This document shows, piece after piece, positions 28,907 to 37,150 of a stretch of DNA of 64,000 bases. Below the pieces are notes generated by a model. That model was not told the DNA's origin. It did not search any database and saw only the letters and a list, made by a program, of their open reading frames with translations. The DNA lies in NCBI GenBank assembly GCA_963814095.1, contig CAWFBT010000014.1:186001-250000 (forward strand). Reading direction: 5' to 3'. The position numbers and the translations under genes are program-made. This DNA is from JACVRW01 sp963814095. Its GTDB lineage: Bacteria; Actinomycetota; Thermoleophilia; Solirubrobacterales; Thermoleophilaceae. Within the stretch, counting starts at the first letter, position 1, and each line of letters begins with the position of its first letter.

Positions 28907-30144
28907 GGCGAGATCAGCAGCGGGACGTCGCGGGCGCGGGCCGGCAGCCTGCGGAGCGTCCGGCCGTCGGCCAGGTCGATCACGTGCAGCGTCCTCGTCG
29001 GGCGCACCCAGACGTAGCCGAGCTCAGCGGTCGCGCCGGCGATCACGAGGTCCTGCCCGCGAAAGCGGCTGTAGAGCCGCCGGCCCTCACCGTCGAACAC
29101 GAGCAGGCCGGTGCTGTTGCTGGAGCGCCAGCCCGCGCTCCAGGTCGTCCCGTGGGCGAGCAGCCTGTCACCCGCGACCATGGCCTGGTTGGGCTCCTTG
29201 GCGAGCGTTCGCATGCTCCAGTCGGACGTGTCGATCAGGCGGACGCCGTAGGGCTCCTCCGGTGCTGGAAAGCGGCTGCCGCGCCGCGCCGGCCGGCTGC
29301 GAAAGCCCGTCACGGCGATCGAGTCGCTGCCGAGCCAGCGCGCGTCGCGCCAGCGGACGTCGACGTTGCCCTTGGCGGCGCGCGCGGCGGGCGCCTCCGC
29401 GGGCTCATGGAACTCGACCTGACCGGAGGCGAGCTCGACGGACGCGACGAGCGGCCGGTCACTCGCGGCCACCACGTAGGCTCGCTGCCCCGCGGGATCG
29501 ACGGTCAGGCCCGGCTGGCGGTAGCGAGCCGGCCGCACCCTGGGATTGGTGGCTCCCGCCGCGATCGGTTCGAGCGCGATGCTGCGCAGCCCTCCCGACG
29601 TGTCCGCCACCAGCAGCCGCGCCGGTCCGAGCCGGCGTTCGGGGCCAAGCAGCACGGCAACCCCGGTGGCCGTGCGCTCGTAGGAGACGAGCCAGCCGCG
29701 GAATGCGTGGCGCGCCCGGATCTTCGCGGCAAACGGGTCGACCACCAGGATCTCGAAGCGCCCGTACGGCCTGCCCGCGATCGCGACGATCCGGTCAGGG
29801 GTCGGCCACTCGACCAGAACCGGTCCCTGCCGGCCCAGCTCGATGATCCGCTCCGAGCGCCGCCGCTCGAGGTCGATCACCCGGATTGCGGCGCTGCGGT
29901 CGAAGTTGCTGCCGACCGCGAAGCGGCGGCCGTCCGGGGAGCGCGCGCCGGTGAAGGACTCGCGAAATCCACGCATCCGGCCCGACTCTGGGCGCAGCGT
30001 GACCGGGTCGACGAGCCGCAGCCATTTCGCGCCGTCGGAGCGGTCGACCGCGATCAGGGGTTGGGCGGGCTGCCGGGCGCCCGCGAGGCCGCTCACCGGC
30101 ACTGCGACGAGCATCAGGACCGAAACGAGCAGCGCTCTCCGCAT
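28903..30144 (-). CDS. Secreted beta-propeller-like protein of unknown function
   Basis: The 413-residue product has a signal peptide (RRALLVSVLMLVAVPVSGLA). It then consists of repeated beta-strand units: RSPDGRRFAVGSNFDRSAAI, IRVIDLERRRSERIIELG, TVDPAGQRAYVVAASDRPLV, GVRLIDTSDWSMRTL, and LHVIDLADGRTLRRLP. The recurring hydrophobic-VIDL-x-G/R pattern with SPDG/DPAG turns is like WD40/YVTN propellers. No catalytic motif or anchor is seen. It may be a surface or binding protein. Confidence 0.65.
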   Translation of the reverse strand: MRRALLVSVLMLVAVPVSGLAGARQPAQPLIAVDRSDGAKWLRLVDPVTLRPESGRMRGFRESFTGARSPDGRRFAVGSNFDRSAAIRVIDLERRRSERIIELGRQGPVLVEWPTPDRIVAIAGRPYGRFEILVVDPFAAKIRARHAFRGWLVSYERTATGVAVLLGPERRLGPARLLVADTSGGLRSIALEPIAAGATNPRVRPARYRQPGLTVDPAGQRAYVVAASDRPLVASVELASGQVEFHEPAEAPAARAAKGNVDVRWRDARWLGSDSIAVTGFRSRPARRGSRFPAPEEPYGVRLIDTSDWSMRTLAKEPNQAMVAGDRLLAHGTTWSAGWRSSNSTGLLVFDGEGRRLYSRFRGQDLVIAGATAELGYVWVRPTRTLHVIDLADGRTLRRLPARARDVPLLISP

Positions 30145-30244
30145 GCCCCCTATACGGTCCGGCGAGGCCGTGAGGTTCCAGACGTCACGGAACGGCCGCC
30201 CCGGTCGACGGGCAGGTGCGCGGGCTCCGCTTCCAGCTCCTGCG

Positions 30245-30502
30245 CTAGCGCCAGACCATCAATGCAACGAGCGCGAGCCCGAAGGCGATCTGGCCGATGC
30301 CGAGCGCGACTCCAAGGTTGGCGGCGCCCGCTGCCCAGGCGATCAGCGACACCACGACGAAGACCCCGAGGACGACGGCCAGCGACGTTCCGAGTCCCCA
30401 CTCCGGGCGCTCCGCCGGGCCCGGCTCTCGGGTCGGCTCGGGCTGGGGCTGAGGCCGTCCGCGCCCCGGGCGGGCGTCAGCGCTGCGCCGACGACGGCTC
30501 AC
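30245..30502 (-). CDS. Small membrane protein, two helices
   Basis: An 85-residue protein with a basic, Pro/Arg-rich N-terminus (RRRRSADARPGRGRPQPQP) and two hydrophobic helices (SLAVVLGVFVVVSLIAWAAG and LGVALGIGQIAFGLALVALM). The start overlaps the meaB stop by 4 bases, so it is translationally coupled. Similar tiny proteins are common in actinobacteria, but no function is known to me. Confidence 0.6.
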   Translation of the reverse strand: MSRRRRSADARPGRGRPQPQPEPTREPGPAERPEWGLGTSLAVVLGVFVVVSLIAWAAGAANLGVALGIGQIAFGLALVALMVWR

Positions 30503-31461
30503 GCGCCCGCCTCGAGGCTCGCGACCAGCTCGTTGACGCTCAGACCCGGCTCGCTCGCCGCCAGCAGCCGCTCCGCCTCGCGGCGGCCCCCAAGCGCGCG
30601 CAACGCGCGCTCGCCGTGCTCGGCGCCGAACTCGCGCAGCGCCGAGGCGCGCCGCGAGCGCAGCCTGCGCTTCGTGAAGTCGAGCTGATCGCGGTGTGAG
30701 TCGAGCGCCTCGGCCAGCTCGCCGATCCCGCTCGGCGGGGCCACTGAGGAGACCGCGACCACCGGCGTCTGCGACGACCCGATCGCACCGAGCGCCTGCG
30801 CGAGGTCGCGCCGCGAGCGCGCGGCTGCGTCACCCAGGTCCGCCTTGGTCACGACGAGCACGTCCGGCACCTCCATGATCCCGGCCTTCAGGAACTGCAG
30901 CACATCGCCGGAAGCGGGCTGCACCACCACGGCGACGGTGTCGCATACGTCCGCCACGTCTGTCTCCGACTGACCGACGCCGACAGTCTCCACGACTACG
31001 ACGTCGAAGGCCGCGGCGAGCGCGTCGGCCGCCTCGCGCGTCGGCGCCGCCAGCCCGCCCAGGCGCGTGCCCGCCGCGGTCGAGCGGATCAGGACCCCGT
31101 CGTCGCCCGGCTCGTACTCGATCCGAGCGCGATCGCCGAGGAGCGACCCGCCGGAGCGCCGCGAGGAGGGATCGACGGCGAGGATCGCCACGCTGCGGCC
31201 CGCCCCGCGCCACTCGGGCAGCAGGGCCGAGAGCAGCGTCGACTTGCCGGCGCCCGGCGGCCCGGTGATGCCCACGAGGTGCGCGGGCGCCTCGCCGCCG
31301 AGCGCCGCCGGAGCGACCTCCGCGAGCAGAAGCAACGCGGCCTCGCGCCCAGCCGGCGAGCGATCCTCGATCAGGTTGAGCGCCGCCGGGGCGGCCGAGC
31401 GATCGCCCTCTCGCAGGCGCCGGCCGAGCTCTTCGGGGTATACGGCCATCGCGGTGGGCAA
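30499..31461 (-). CDS. meaB: Methylmalonyl-CoA mutase-associated GTPase MeaB
   Basis: A 320-residue G3E-family GTPase. The P-loop is GITGPPGAGKSTLLSALL; switch and base-binding parts are AILAVDPSSRRSGGSLLGDR, DVVVVETVGVGQSETDVADV and LVVTKADLGD. MeaB protects and gates B12-dependent acyl-CoA mutases, exchanging damaged cofactor. It lies 63 bases downstream of the mutase gene on the same strand, the expected pairing. The start could be at the annotated ATG or 12 bases further in (MAVYPEE). Confidence 0.95.
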   Translation of the reverse strand: MPTAMAVYPEELGRRLREGDRSAAPAALNLIEDRSPAGREAALLLLAEVAPAALGGEAPAHLVGITGPPGAGKSTLLSALLPEWRGAGRSVAILAVDPSSRRSGGSLLGDRARIEYEPGDDGVLIRSTAAGTRLGGLAAPTREAADALAAAFDVVVVETVGVGQSETDVADVCDTVAVVVQPASGDVLQFLKAGIMEVPDVLVVTKADLGDAAARSRRDLAQALGAIGSSQTPVVAVSSVAPPSGIGELAEALDSHRDQLDFTKRRLRSRRASALREFGAEHGERALRALGGRREAERLLAASEPGLSVNELVASLEAGA

Positions 31462-31495
31462 GCTAGCTGACGCCTACCCCGCGATCGATTGAAGG

Positions 31496-31521
31496 CTTCG
31501 TGGGGCTATGGCCCCTCGAAG
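31496..31521. terminator. Hairpin between mutase and meaB genes
   Basis: CTTCGTGGGGC (31496-31506) pairs with GCCCCTCGAAG (31511-31521) with one T-T mismatch and a 4-base loop. It starts 4 bases beyond the mutase stop, in the mutase-meaB spacer. It may attenuate meaB or protect the mutase transcript; there is no T-run. Confidence 0.6.
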
Positions 31522-31524
31522 TCT

Positions 31525-33513
31525 TCAGGCGGCGGCCTCGACGCCGTGGTGCGCCGCCACCAGGTCGACGATGTCGCCCATGATCCGGCTGACCTCGAAG
31601 TCCTTCGGCGTATAGACACGCGCCACGCCCGCCTCCAGCAGGGCCGCCTCGTCCGCCGGCGGGATGATCCCGCCCACGACGACCGGGACGTTTGCGCCCG
31701 CCTCCTCGAGCTCCGCCAGCACGATCGGGATCAGCTCGGCGTGCGAGCCTGAGAGGATCGAGAGGCCGACCACGTGCACGCCCTCCTCGACAGCCGTGCG
31801 CGCGATGCGGGCCGGCGTCAGGCGGATGCCCTCGTACACGACGTCCATGCCGGCGTCGCGGGCGCGGACAGCGATCTGCTCGGCGCCGTTCGAGTGCCCG
31901 TCGAGGCCCGGCTTTCCGACGAGGATCTTGATGCGCCGGCCGAGCTCCTCGGAGACGCGCTCGACGCGCTCGCGCAGCTCGGTCAGCGAATCGTCCGAGC
32001 CGGGAGCGGCCGCATCGCCGACCCCGGTGGGAGCCCGGTACTCGCCGAAGACCTCCCGAAGCGCACCCGCCCACTCACCCGTGGTGACCCCGTTGGCCGC
32101 TGCCGTAAGCGTGGCGGGCATCAGATTCACCTCGGGGTCGAGCGCGGCCTCCCGCAACGCGGCCAGGGCGTCGTCGACGGCCGCTTCATCGCGCGAAGCC
32201 CGCCACGCCTCCACGGCGTCGATGGCGCCGGCCTCGACCGCCGGATCCACCCGCAGGATCCCGCCGTCCTCGCCCTCCTGCAGCGGCGACGGCTCGGCCT
32301 CCGTATAGAAGTTCTGCCCGACCACGCGCAGCTCGCCGGCCTCGATGCGGCGCATGCGCTCGCGATGCGACTCGACCAGCTGCGTCTTCATGTAGGGCAC
32401 CGCCTCGACGGCGCCGCCCTGCTCGGCCACCACGGCCATCTCCTCGCGCGCGCCCTCGATCAGCTCGTCGACGAGCCCGTCCATCACCTTCGAGCCCTCG
32501 AAGATGTCCGGGTACTCGAGCAGGTCGGTCTCGTAGGCGAGGATCTGCTGGATCCGCAGCGACCACTGCTGGTCCCACGGCCGCGGCAGGCCGAGCGCCT
32601 CGTTCCAGGCGGGAAGCTGGAGGGCGCGGGCACGCGCCTCGCGGCCCATCGTGACGGCCAGGGCCTCGAGCACGATACGGATGATGTTGTTCTCCGGCTG
32701 CGACTCGGTGAGGCCCAAGGAGTTGACCTGGACGCCGTAGCGGAAGCGCAGCAGCCGCTCGTCGTCGACGCCGTACCTCGAGCGGCCGATCTCCTCCCAT
32801 AGCCGGCCCATCGCGCGCAGCTTGGCGTGCTCCTCGACGAAGCGGATGCCGGCGTTGACGAAGAACGAGATGCGGCCGAAGACGCGCGGGAAGGTCTCGT
32901 CATCCACACGCCGGCGCACGCGGTCCAGGACGGCCTGCGCGGTGGAGAGCGAGAACGCGATCTCCTGGACCGGCGTCGCGCCCGCCTCCTGCAGGTGGTA
33001 CGAGCAGATGTTGATCGGGTTCCAGCGCGGTACCTCGTCGACGGTGAACGCGATCATGTCCGTGATCAGCCGCATCGACGGCTCGGGCGGGAACGCGTAC
33101 GTCCCGCGCGACAGGAACTCCTTGATGATGTCGTTCTGGGTCGTCCCCTGGAGCGAGTGGCGTTCGACCCCGTTCTCCTCGGCGACCGTCATGTAGAGGG
33201 CCAGCAGCCAGGCGGCGGTGGCGTTGATCGTCATCGACGTGTTCATCTCGTCCAGCGGGATGCCGTCGAGCAGCGAGTGCATGTCCCCCTTGTGGGCGAT
33301 GGAGACACCGACCTTGCCGACCTCGCCGCGTGCCAGCTCGTGGCCAGGGTCGTAGCCGGTCTGGGTGGGGAGGTCGAATGCCACCGACAGCCCGGTCTGG
33401 CCCTTGGCGAGGTTGCGGCGATAGAGCTCGTTCGACTCGCGCGCGGTCGAATGCCCTGCATAGGTGCGCATCACCCACGGGTTGTCGCGCTCGGGCAGTC
33501 GGTGGTCGCTCAC
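31525..33513 (-). CDS. ecm: Ethylmalonyl-CoA mutase-like B12 enzyme (MeaA/Ecm group)
   Basis: A 662-residue single-chain B12-dependent acyl-CoA mutase. The N-terminal barrel has MRTYAGHSTARESNELYRRN, QTGLSVAFDLPTQTGYDPGH, LARGEVGKVGVSIAHKGDMH, and NTSMTINATAAWLLALYM. The C-terminal B12-binding domain has the DxHxxG box in VGKPGLDGHSNGAEQIAVRA and LSILSGSHAELIPIV. The LARGEVGKVGV segment and the length fit MeaA/Ecm rather than two-subunit methylmalonyl-CoA mutase. It would convert ethylmalonyl-CoA to methylsuccinyl-CoA. ccr lies 1.5 kb away on the same strand. Methylmalonyl- or isobutyryl-type specificity cannot be fully excluded. Confidence 0.9.
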   Translation of the reverse strand: MSDHRLPERDNPWVMRTYAGHSTARESNELYRRNLAKGQTGLSVAFDLPTQTGYDPGHELARGEVGKVGVSIAHKGDMHSLLDGIPLDEMNTSMTINATAAWLLALYMTVAEENGVERHSLQGTTQNDIIKEFLSRGTYAFPPEPSMRLITDMIAFTVDEVPRWNPINICSYHLQEAGATPVQEIAFSLSTAQAVLDRVRRRVDDETFPRVFGRISFFVNAGIRFVEEHAKLRAMGRLWEEIGRSRYGVDDERLLRFRYGVQVNSLGLTESQPENNIIRIVLEALAVTMGREARARALQLPAWNEALGLPRPWDQQWSLRIQQILAYETDLLEYPDIFEGSKVMDGLVDELIEGAREEMAVVAEQGGAVEAVPYMKTQLVESHRERMRRIEAGELRVVGQNFYTEAEPSPLQEGEDGGILRVDPAVEAGAIDAVEAWRASRDEAAVDDALAALREAALDPEVNLMPATLTAAANGVTTGEWAGALREVFGEYRAPTGVGDAAAPGSDDSLTELRERVERVSEELGRRIKILVGKPGLDGHSNGAEQIAVRARDAGMDVVYEGIRLTPARIARTAVEEGVHVVGLSILSGSHAELIPIVLAELEEAGANVPVVVGGIIPPADEAALLEAGVARVYTPKDFEVSRIMGDIVDLVAAHHGVEAAA

Positions 33514-33605
33514 ACCGCAATTCTATGTTCACCCTGCTGAGCGAAGGAGCAGGCAGCGGCGCGAATAGCCGTCTCTGCGGCCGTCGGCGGTATCGTCGGC
33601 TGCTC

Positions 33606-34442
33606 GTGAGCAGCGCGATTGACGTCATGCACATGGATCGCGACCGCGTGATCTGCGCCTTCGAGATCGACGGGCTGATCGTCGATCCGGGGCCGGCCTC
33701 CTGCGTCGACACCCTGCTCGACCGGCTCGGCCCGATCGAGCCGCGCGGGCTCCTGCTGACGCACATCCACCTCGATCACGCGGGCGCGACGGGAGTGCTC
33801 TGCCGGCGCTTCCCCGAGCTCACCGTGTACGTGCACGAGCGCGGCGCGCCGCACCTGATCGACCCGTCCAAGCTGCTGGCGAGCGCGAGTCGCCTGTACG
33901 GGGACGAGATGGAGGCGTTGTGGGGAGAGGTGGCTCCGGTGCCGGAGGAGCGCGTCAAGGTCCTGACGGGCGGCGAGACGATCGAGGGCTTTCGCGTCGC
34001 CTACACGCCCGGCCACGCGTCGCACCATGTCTGCTACCTCCACGAGGACTCGGGTGACGCCTACGTCGGCGACATGGCCGGTGTCCGCATCCCGCCGTTC
34101 GAGCACACGCTGGCGCCCACGCCACCGCCCGACATCGACGTCGAGCAGTGGCTCGACTCACTCCACACGGTCGCCTCCTGGAACCCGCAGTCGCTGTGCC
34201 TGACCCACTTCGGCCAGGTCATGGACGTTGCCGAGCAGCTCCATCGCATCCGCACCGCGCTCGCCGACCAGGCGGACTCCGCCCGCACCGACGGCGAGGA
34301 GGGCTTCATCGCCCGGCTCGAGAGCGAGGTCGGCGCAGTCACCGACCCGGAGTCCGTGAAGGTCTACGAGCAGGCGGCCCCGCCCGACCAGCTCTACAAG
34401 GGCCTCGAGCGCTACTGGCGCAAGCGGGCCGAGGCGGCGTGA
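33606..34442 (+). CDS. Metallo-beta-lactamase-fold hydrolase
   Basis: GTG 33606 gives 278 residues. The zinc-binding motif is LLLTHIHLDHAGATGVL; further ligands are in VAYTPGHASHHVCYL and DAYVGDMAGVRI, with the late His in SLCLTHFGQVMD. This resembles single-domain thiolesterase/glyoxalase-II-like hydrolases. The C-terminal part is helical, ending YKGLERYWRKRAEAA. It is coupled to clpS by a GTGA overlap, between the mutase and ccr genes but on the opposite strand. It could be an acyl-CoA or glutathione-type thioesterase; the substrate is unknown. Confidence 0.85.
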   Translation: MSSAIDVMHMDRDRVICAFEIDGLIVDPGPASCVDTLLDRLGPIEPRGLLLTHIHLDHAGATGVLCRRFPELTVYVHERGAPHLIDPSKLLASASRLYGDEMEALWGEVAPVPEERVKVLTGGETIEGFRVAYTPGHASHHVCYLHEDSGDAYVGDMAGVRIPPFEHTLAPTPPPDIDVEQWLDSLHTVASWNPQSLCLTHFGQVMDVAEQLHRIRTALADQADSARTDGEEGFIARLESEVGAVTDPESVKVYEQAAPPDQLYKGLERYWRKRAEAA

Positions 34443-34726
34443 CGGGGACGATCGAGCTTCCACAGGTGAAGGAGCCCGGCAGCGGGCTCGACGACAACTG
34501 GCGCGTGATCGTCCTCAACGACAACCACAACACGTTCGAGGGCGTCGCGTTCGCGCTCTCGTCGACGCTCCCGGGTGTGAGCTACGACCAGGGCATGGCA
34601 ATGGCGAACACCATCCACAGCAAGGGCCAGGCGATCGTCTGGACGGGCGCGCGCGAGCCCGCCGAGCACTACTGGGAGCTGCTCAGGGAGTCGGGACTGA
34701 CGATGGCCCCGTTGGAGCAGGGCTAG
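34439..34726 (+). CDS. clpS: ATP-dependent Clp protease adaptor ClpS
   Basis: GTG at 34439 overlaps the hydrolase stop (GTGA). The 95-residue protein has the ClpS core NWRVIVLNDNHNTFEGVAFA followed by MAMANTIHSKGQAIVWTG and a helical end. ClpS delivers N-degron substrates to ClpAP/ClpCP. The Asp/Asn pair at LNDN is the amino-end binding site, and HSKGQAIVWTG carries the conserved Clp-contact region. The short N-terminal tail (TIELPQVKEPGS) is usual in actinobacteria. No clp protease genes are adjacent. Confidence 0.93.
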   Translation: MTGTIELPQVKEPGSGLDDNWRVIVLNDNHNTFEGVAFALSSTLPGVSYDQGMAMANTIHSKGQAIVWTGAREPAEHYWELLRESGLTMAPLEQG

Positions 34727-35049
34727 GCGACTCCCTCCACGGCGACCGGCTCGATCGACTCGCCGGAGCCGACGACATCCCAGTAGGTCGGCAGGAGCGG
34801 GACCTGGTAGCAGCCGGACAGCTCGATCCGCTTGGTGGCGATCTCCTCGGAGTACCAGTAGCGCTCGAAGTGCGCCTTGGACGGGAACTGGGCGGTCTGT
34901 ATGAAATCGAGCCGCCCGTCGAGGTTGCGCGTGAACGACCACTTGGTGGCGCCGTAGTCGAGCACCGCCTCGGCCGCCGGCAGCCAGCCCTCGGCGAAGC
35001 GCTCGCCCCTGAAGGGATTGATCCCCCAGCGGATCTGTACCTCGATCAT
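34723..35049 (-). CDS. Conserved small protein next to ccr, dimeric alpha/beta-barrel type
   Basis: A 108-residue protein with MIEVQIRWGINPFRGERFAE, YGATKWSFTRNLDGRLDFIQ, TAQFPSKAHFERYWYSEEIA and QVPLLPTYWDVVG. The strand-helix-strand order with an aromatic centre resembles ABM/EthD-like ferredoxin folds. I do not recognise the family by name. Its start overlaps the ccr stop (ATGA at 35046-35049), so it is translated with ccr. A role with crotonyl-CoA reductase or its product is only inference from context. Confidence 0.65.
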   Translation of the reverse strand: MIEVQIRWGINPFRGERFAEGWLPAAEAVLDYGATKWSFTRNLDGRLDFIQTAQFPSKAHFERYWYSEEIATKRIELSGCYQVPLLPTYWDVVGSGESIEPVAVEGVA

Positions 35050-36303
35050 GCTCCGACCTCCGCGTGGATGGCACCGGGGTGCCCTTCCTCCGTGACACCC
35101 TCGCCCTTGTCAGCGCCCACGAGGATGGCGATCTTGCCGAGGTGCTGATTGTCCCTCATCAGCTGGTGCGCCTCGGGGACGCCGTCGAAGCCGAGCGTCC
35201 TCCACAGCACCGGGCGGATCTGACCGGAGTCGATCAGCTGGTTCGCCTTGTTGCACTCGTAGGCGTTCGCGAAGTGGGAGCCGAGGATCTCCTTCTGGCG
35301 CATCCACAGGTAGCGGACGTCGAAGTCGAGCTCGAAGCCGGTCGTCCCGGCGCAGATCACGACCTTGCCGAACGGCTTGCAGGTGAAGACCGAGGTCGGG
35401 AAGGTCGCCTTCCCGACGTGCTCGAAGACGATGTCGGGCTGATCGCCGAGGATCTCCTTGACCCGCTTCGAGAACGCCCGTGAGACGCCGAAGCGCTCCT
35501 TCTCCTCCTCGGGCGTCTCGCCGCCCTTGCGCATCATGCCGGCGAACTCGTTGCGGTCGATGTAGTCGACGGCGCCGAGCTTCTTGACGAGCTCGCCCTT
35601 CTCGGGGCTCGATACGACGCCCACCGCGTGTGCTCCCGCCATCGCGCAGATCTGGGTGGCGAACACGCCGAGGCCGCCGGCGGCGCCCCAGATCAGCACG
35701 CGGTCGCCCGCCTGCAGGTCGCAGCGCGTGAGCAGCATCCGGTAGGCGGTGAAGTAGACGAGCCCGTACGAGGCCGACTCGTCCCAGCTGAGCCCCTTCG
35801 GCTTCGGCAGCAGCTGCTGAGCCTGGACCTTGGTGAACTGGGCGAACGAGCCCCAGGTGGTCTCGTAGCCCCAGATCATCTGCGAGGGCGCGGCGAGCGG
35901 ATCGAGGCCGTGCACCTCGGGGTCCTCGTAGGACGCCATGTTGCAGTGCACGACGACCTCGTCGCCGGGCTGCCAGCGCGTCACGCCCGGGCCGACCTTC
36001 CAGACGACGCCGGAGGCGTCCGAGCCGCCGATGTGATGTCCCCACTCCGGGTGGTCGCCGTAGCGCATCACGGACACCGGCTGTCCGAGCGCCGCCCAGA
36101 CGTTGTTGTAGTTGACCCCTGCTGCCATCACGCGCACGATCACCTCGAACGCGCCCGGCTCGGGTACCTCGATCTCCTCGAGCTGGAAGGCGTCGCGCGG
36201 CTCGCCGAAGCGCTCCTCGCGGATCACCCAGGCGGCCATGGTCTCCGGCAGCGTCGCCGGGTTCCACATCCAGTTCGGACACCTTGCTCACGTCGACGGC
36301 CAT
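35046..36303 (-). CDS. ccr: Crotonyl-CoA carboxylase/reductase
   Basis: A medium-chain dehydrogenase/reductase with Ccr hallmarks: AAWVIREERFGEPRDAFQLE, VMAAGVNYNNVWAALGQPV, GSDASGVVWKVGPGVTRW, YETTWGSFAQFTKVQAQQLL, IWGAAGGLGVFATQICAM, and PDIVFEHVGKATFPTSVF. It catalyses NADPH-dependent reductive carboxylation of crotonyl-CoA to ethylmalonyl-CoA. The start at 36303 (MAVDVSKVSELD, with GGAGG upstream) is joined to the main frame at about 36265 by removing one base; an in-frame ATG at 36269 also exists but has no ribosome-binding site. The short unknown gene at 34723 is coupled to it. Confidence 0.93.
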
Positions 36304-36394
36304 GTTCGTCTCAAACCCTCCGCAGTCAGTCCAGGAGGCGGGAGGTTACCGGCGCCGCCCTGCGCCTACGCCGGGACCGGCACAATGATCGGCG

Positions 36395-37150
36395 ATGCCC
36401 GAACCCTTTCTGATCGCCCAGCTGAGCGACCCGCACATCGGAGCCGGCTGGATCGCACCCGACCCGGCGACGCTGCTGTCCGCGGCGGTTGCGGCGGTCG
36501 GCCGCATCGGCCCGGACGTCGTGATCGTGTCCGGCGACCTCGTCGAGAATGCGCAGGACGCGGAGTACGAGCAGGTCCAGGAGGCGCTCGAGCCGCTCGA
36601 TATGCCCGTTCACGTGCTGCCGGGCAACCACGACGACCGTGACGCGCTCCATCGACACTTCGGCGTCCCCGGGGCAGGCGGGGAGCCGGTCCAGTACGCG
36701 GTCGAGCTCGGGCCGCTGCGCCTCGTCGTGGTCGACAGCACGGCTCCCGGTCATGAACACGGTGAGCTCGACGACGAGCGGCTCGGGTGGCTCGACGGTG
36801 AGCTCGCCGCGGCGCCGGAGCGCCCGACGCTGATTGCGATGCATCACCCGCCGCTGTGCACGGGCGCGCCCGCCATCGACGCGATCGCGCTACGAGCCGA
36901 CGGCCGGCGCGCGCTCGGCGAGCTGCTCGAGCGCCATCCCCAGGTGCTCAAGGTGGTGGCAGGCCACGTCCACCGGACCGTTGGCAGCGAGGTTGGCGGC
37001 CGAGCCGTGCTCGCGATACCGAGCACGTACGCGGAGCTGCGACTCGACTTCGATTGGTCCGAGTTGAGAGCCGTTGACGAGGGCCGCGGCTACGTGCTGC
37101 ACACCCTCGTCGACAGCAAGCTCGTGTCACACGTCGAGAACCTGCCCTAG
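36395..37150 (+). CDS. Class III (CpdA/GpdQ-like) metallophosphodiesterase
   Basis: A 251-residue calcineurin-like enzyme with all five metal motifs: QLSDPHIG, VSGDLVE, PGNHDD, MHHPP and AGHVHR. The spacing is that of the CpdA/GpdQ class, which hydrolyses cyclic nucleotides or glycerophosphodiesters with two metal ions. No signal peptide is present, so it is cytosolic. It is a single gene, divergent from ccr, and converges with the MFS transporter by 4 bases of overlap. Which phosphodiester it cleaves is not clear from sequence. Confidence 0.9.
   Translation: MPEPFLIAQLSDPHIGAGWIAPDPATLLSAAVAAVGRIGPDVVIVSGDLVENAQDAEYEQVQEALEPLDMPVHVLPGNHDDRDALHRHFGVPGAGGEPVQYAVELGPLRLVVVDSTAPGHEHGELDDERLGWLDGELAAAPERPTLIAMHHPPLCTGAPAIDAIALRADGRRALGELLERHPQVLKVVAGHVHRTVGSEVGGRAVLAIPSTYAELRLDFDWSELRAVDEGRGYVLHTLVDSKLVSHVENLP

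Noticed and set aside
31525..33513. Classical methylmalonyl-CoA mutase large subunit
   Set aside because: Length and the LARGEVGKVGV region fit the MeaA/ethylmalonyl-CoA mutase group, and no small subunit gene is adjacent.
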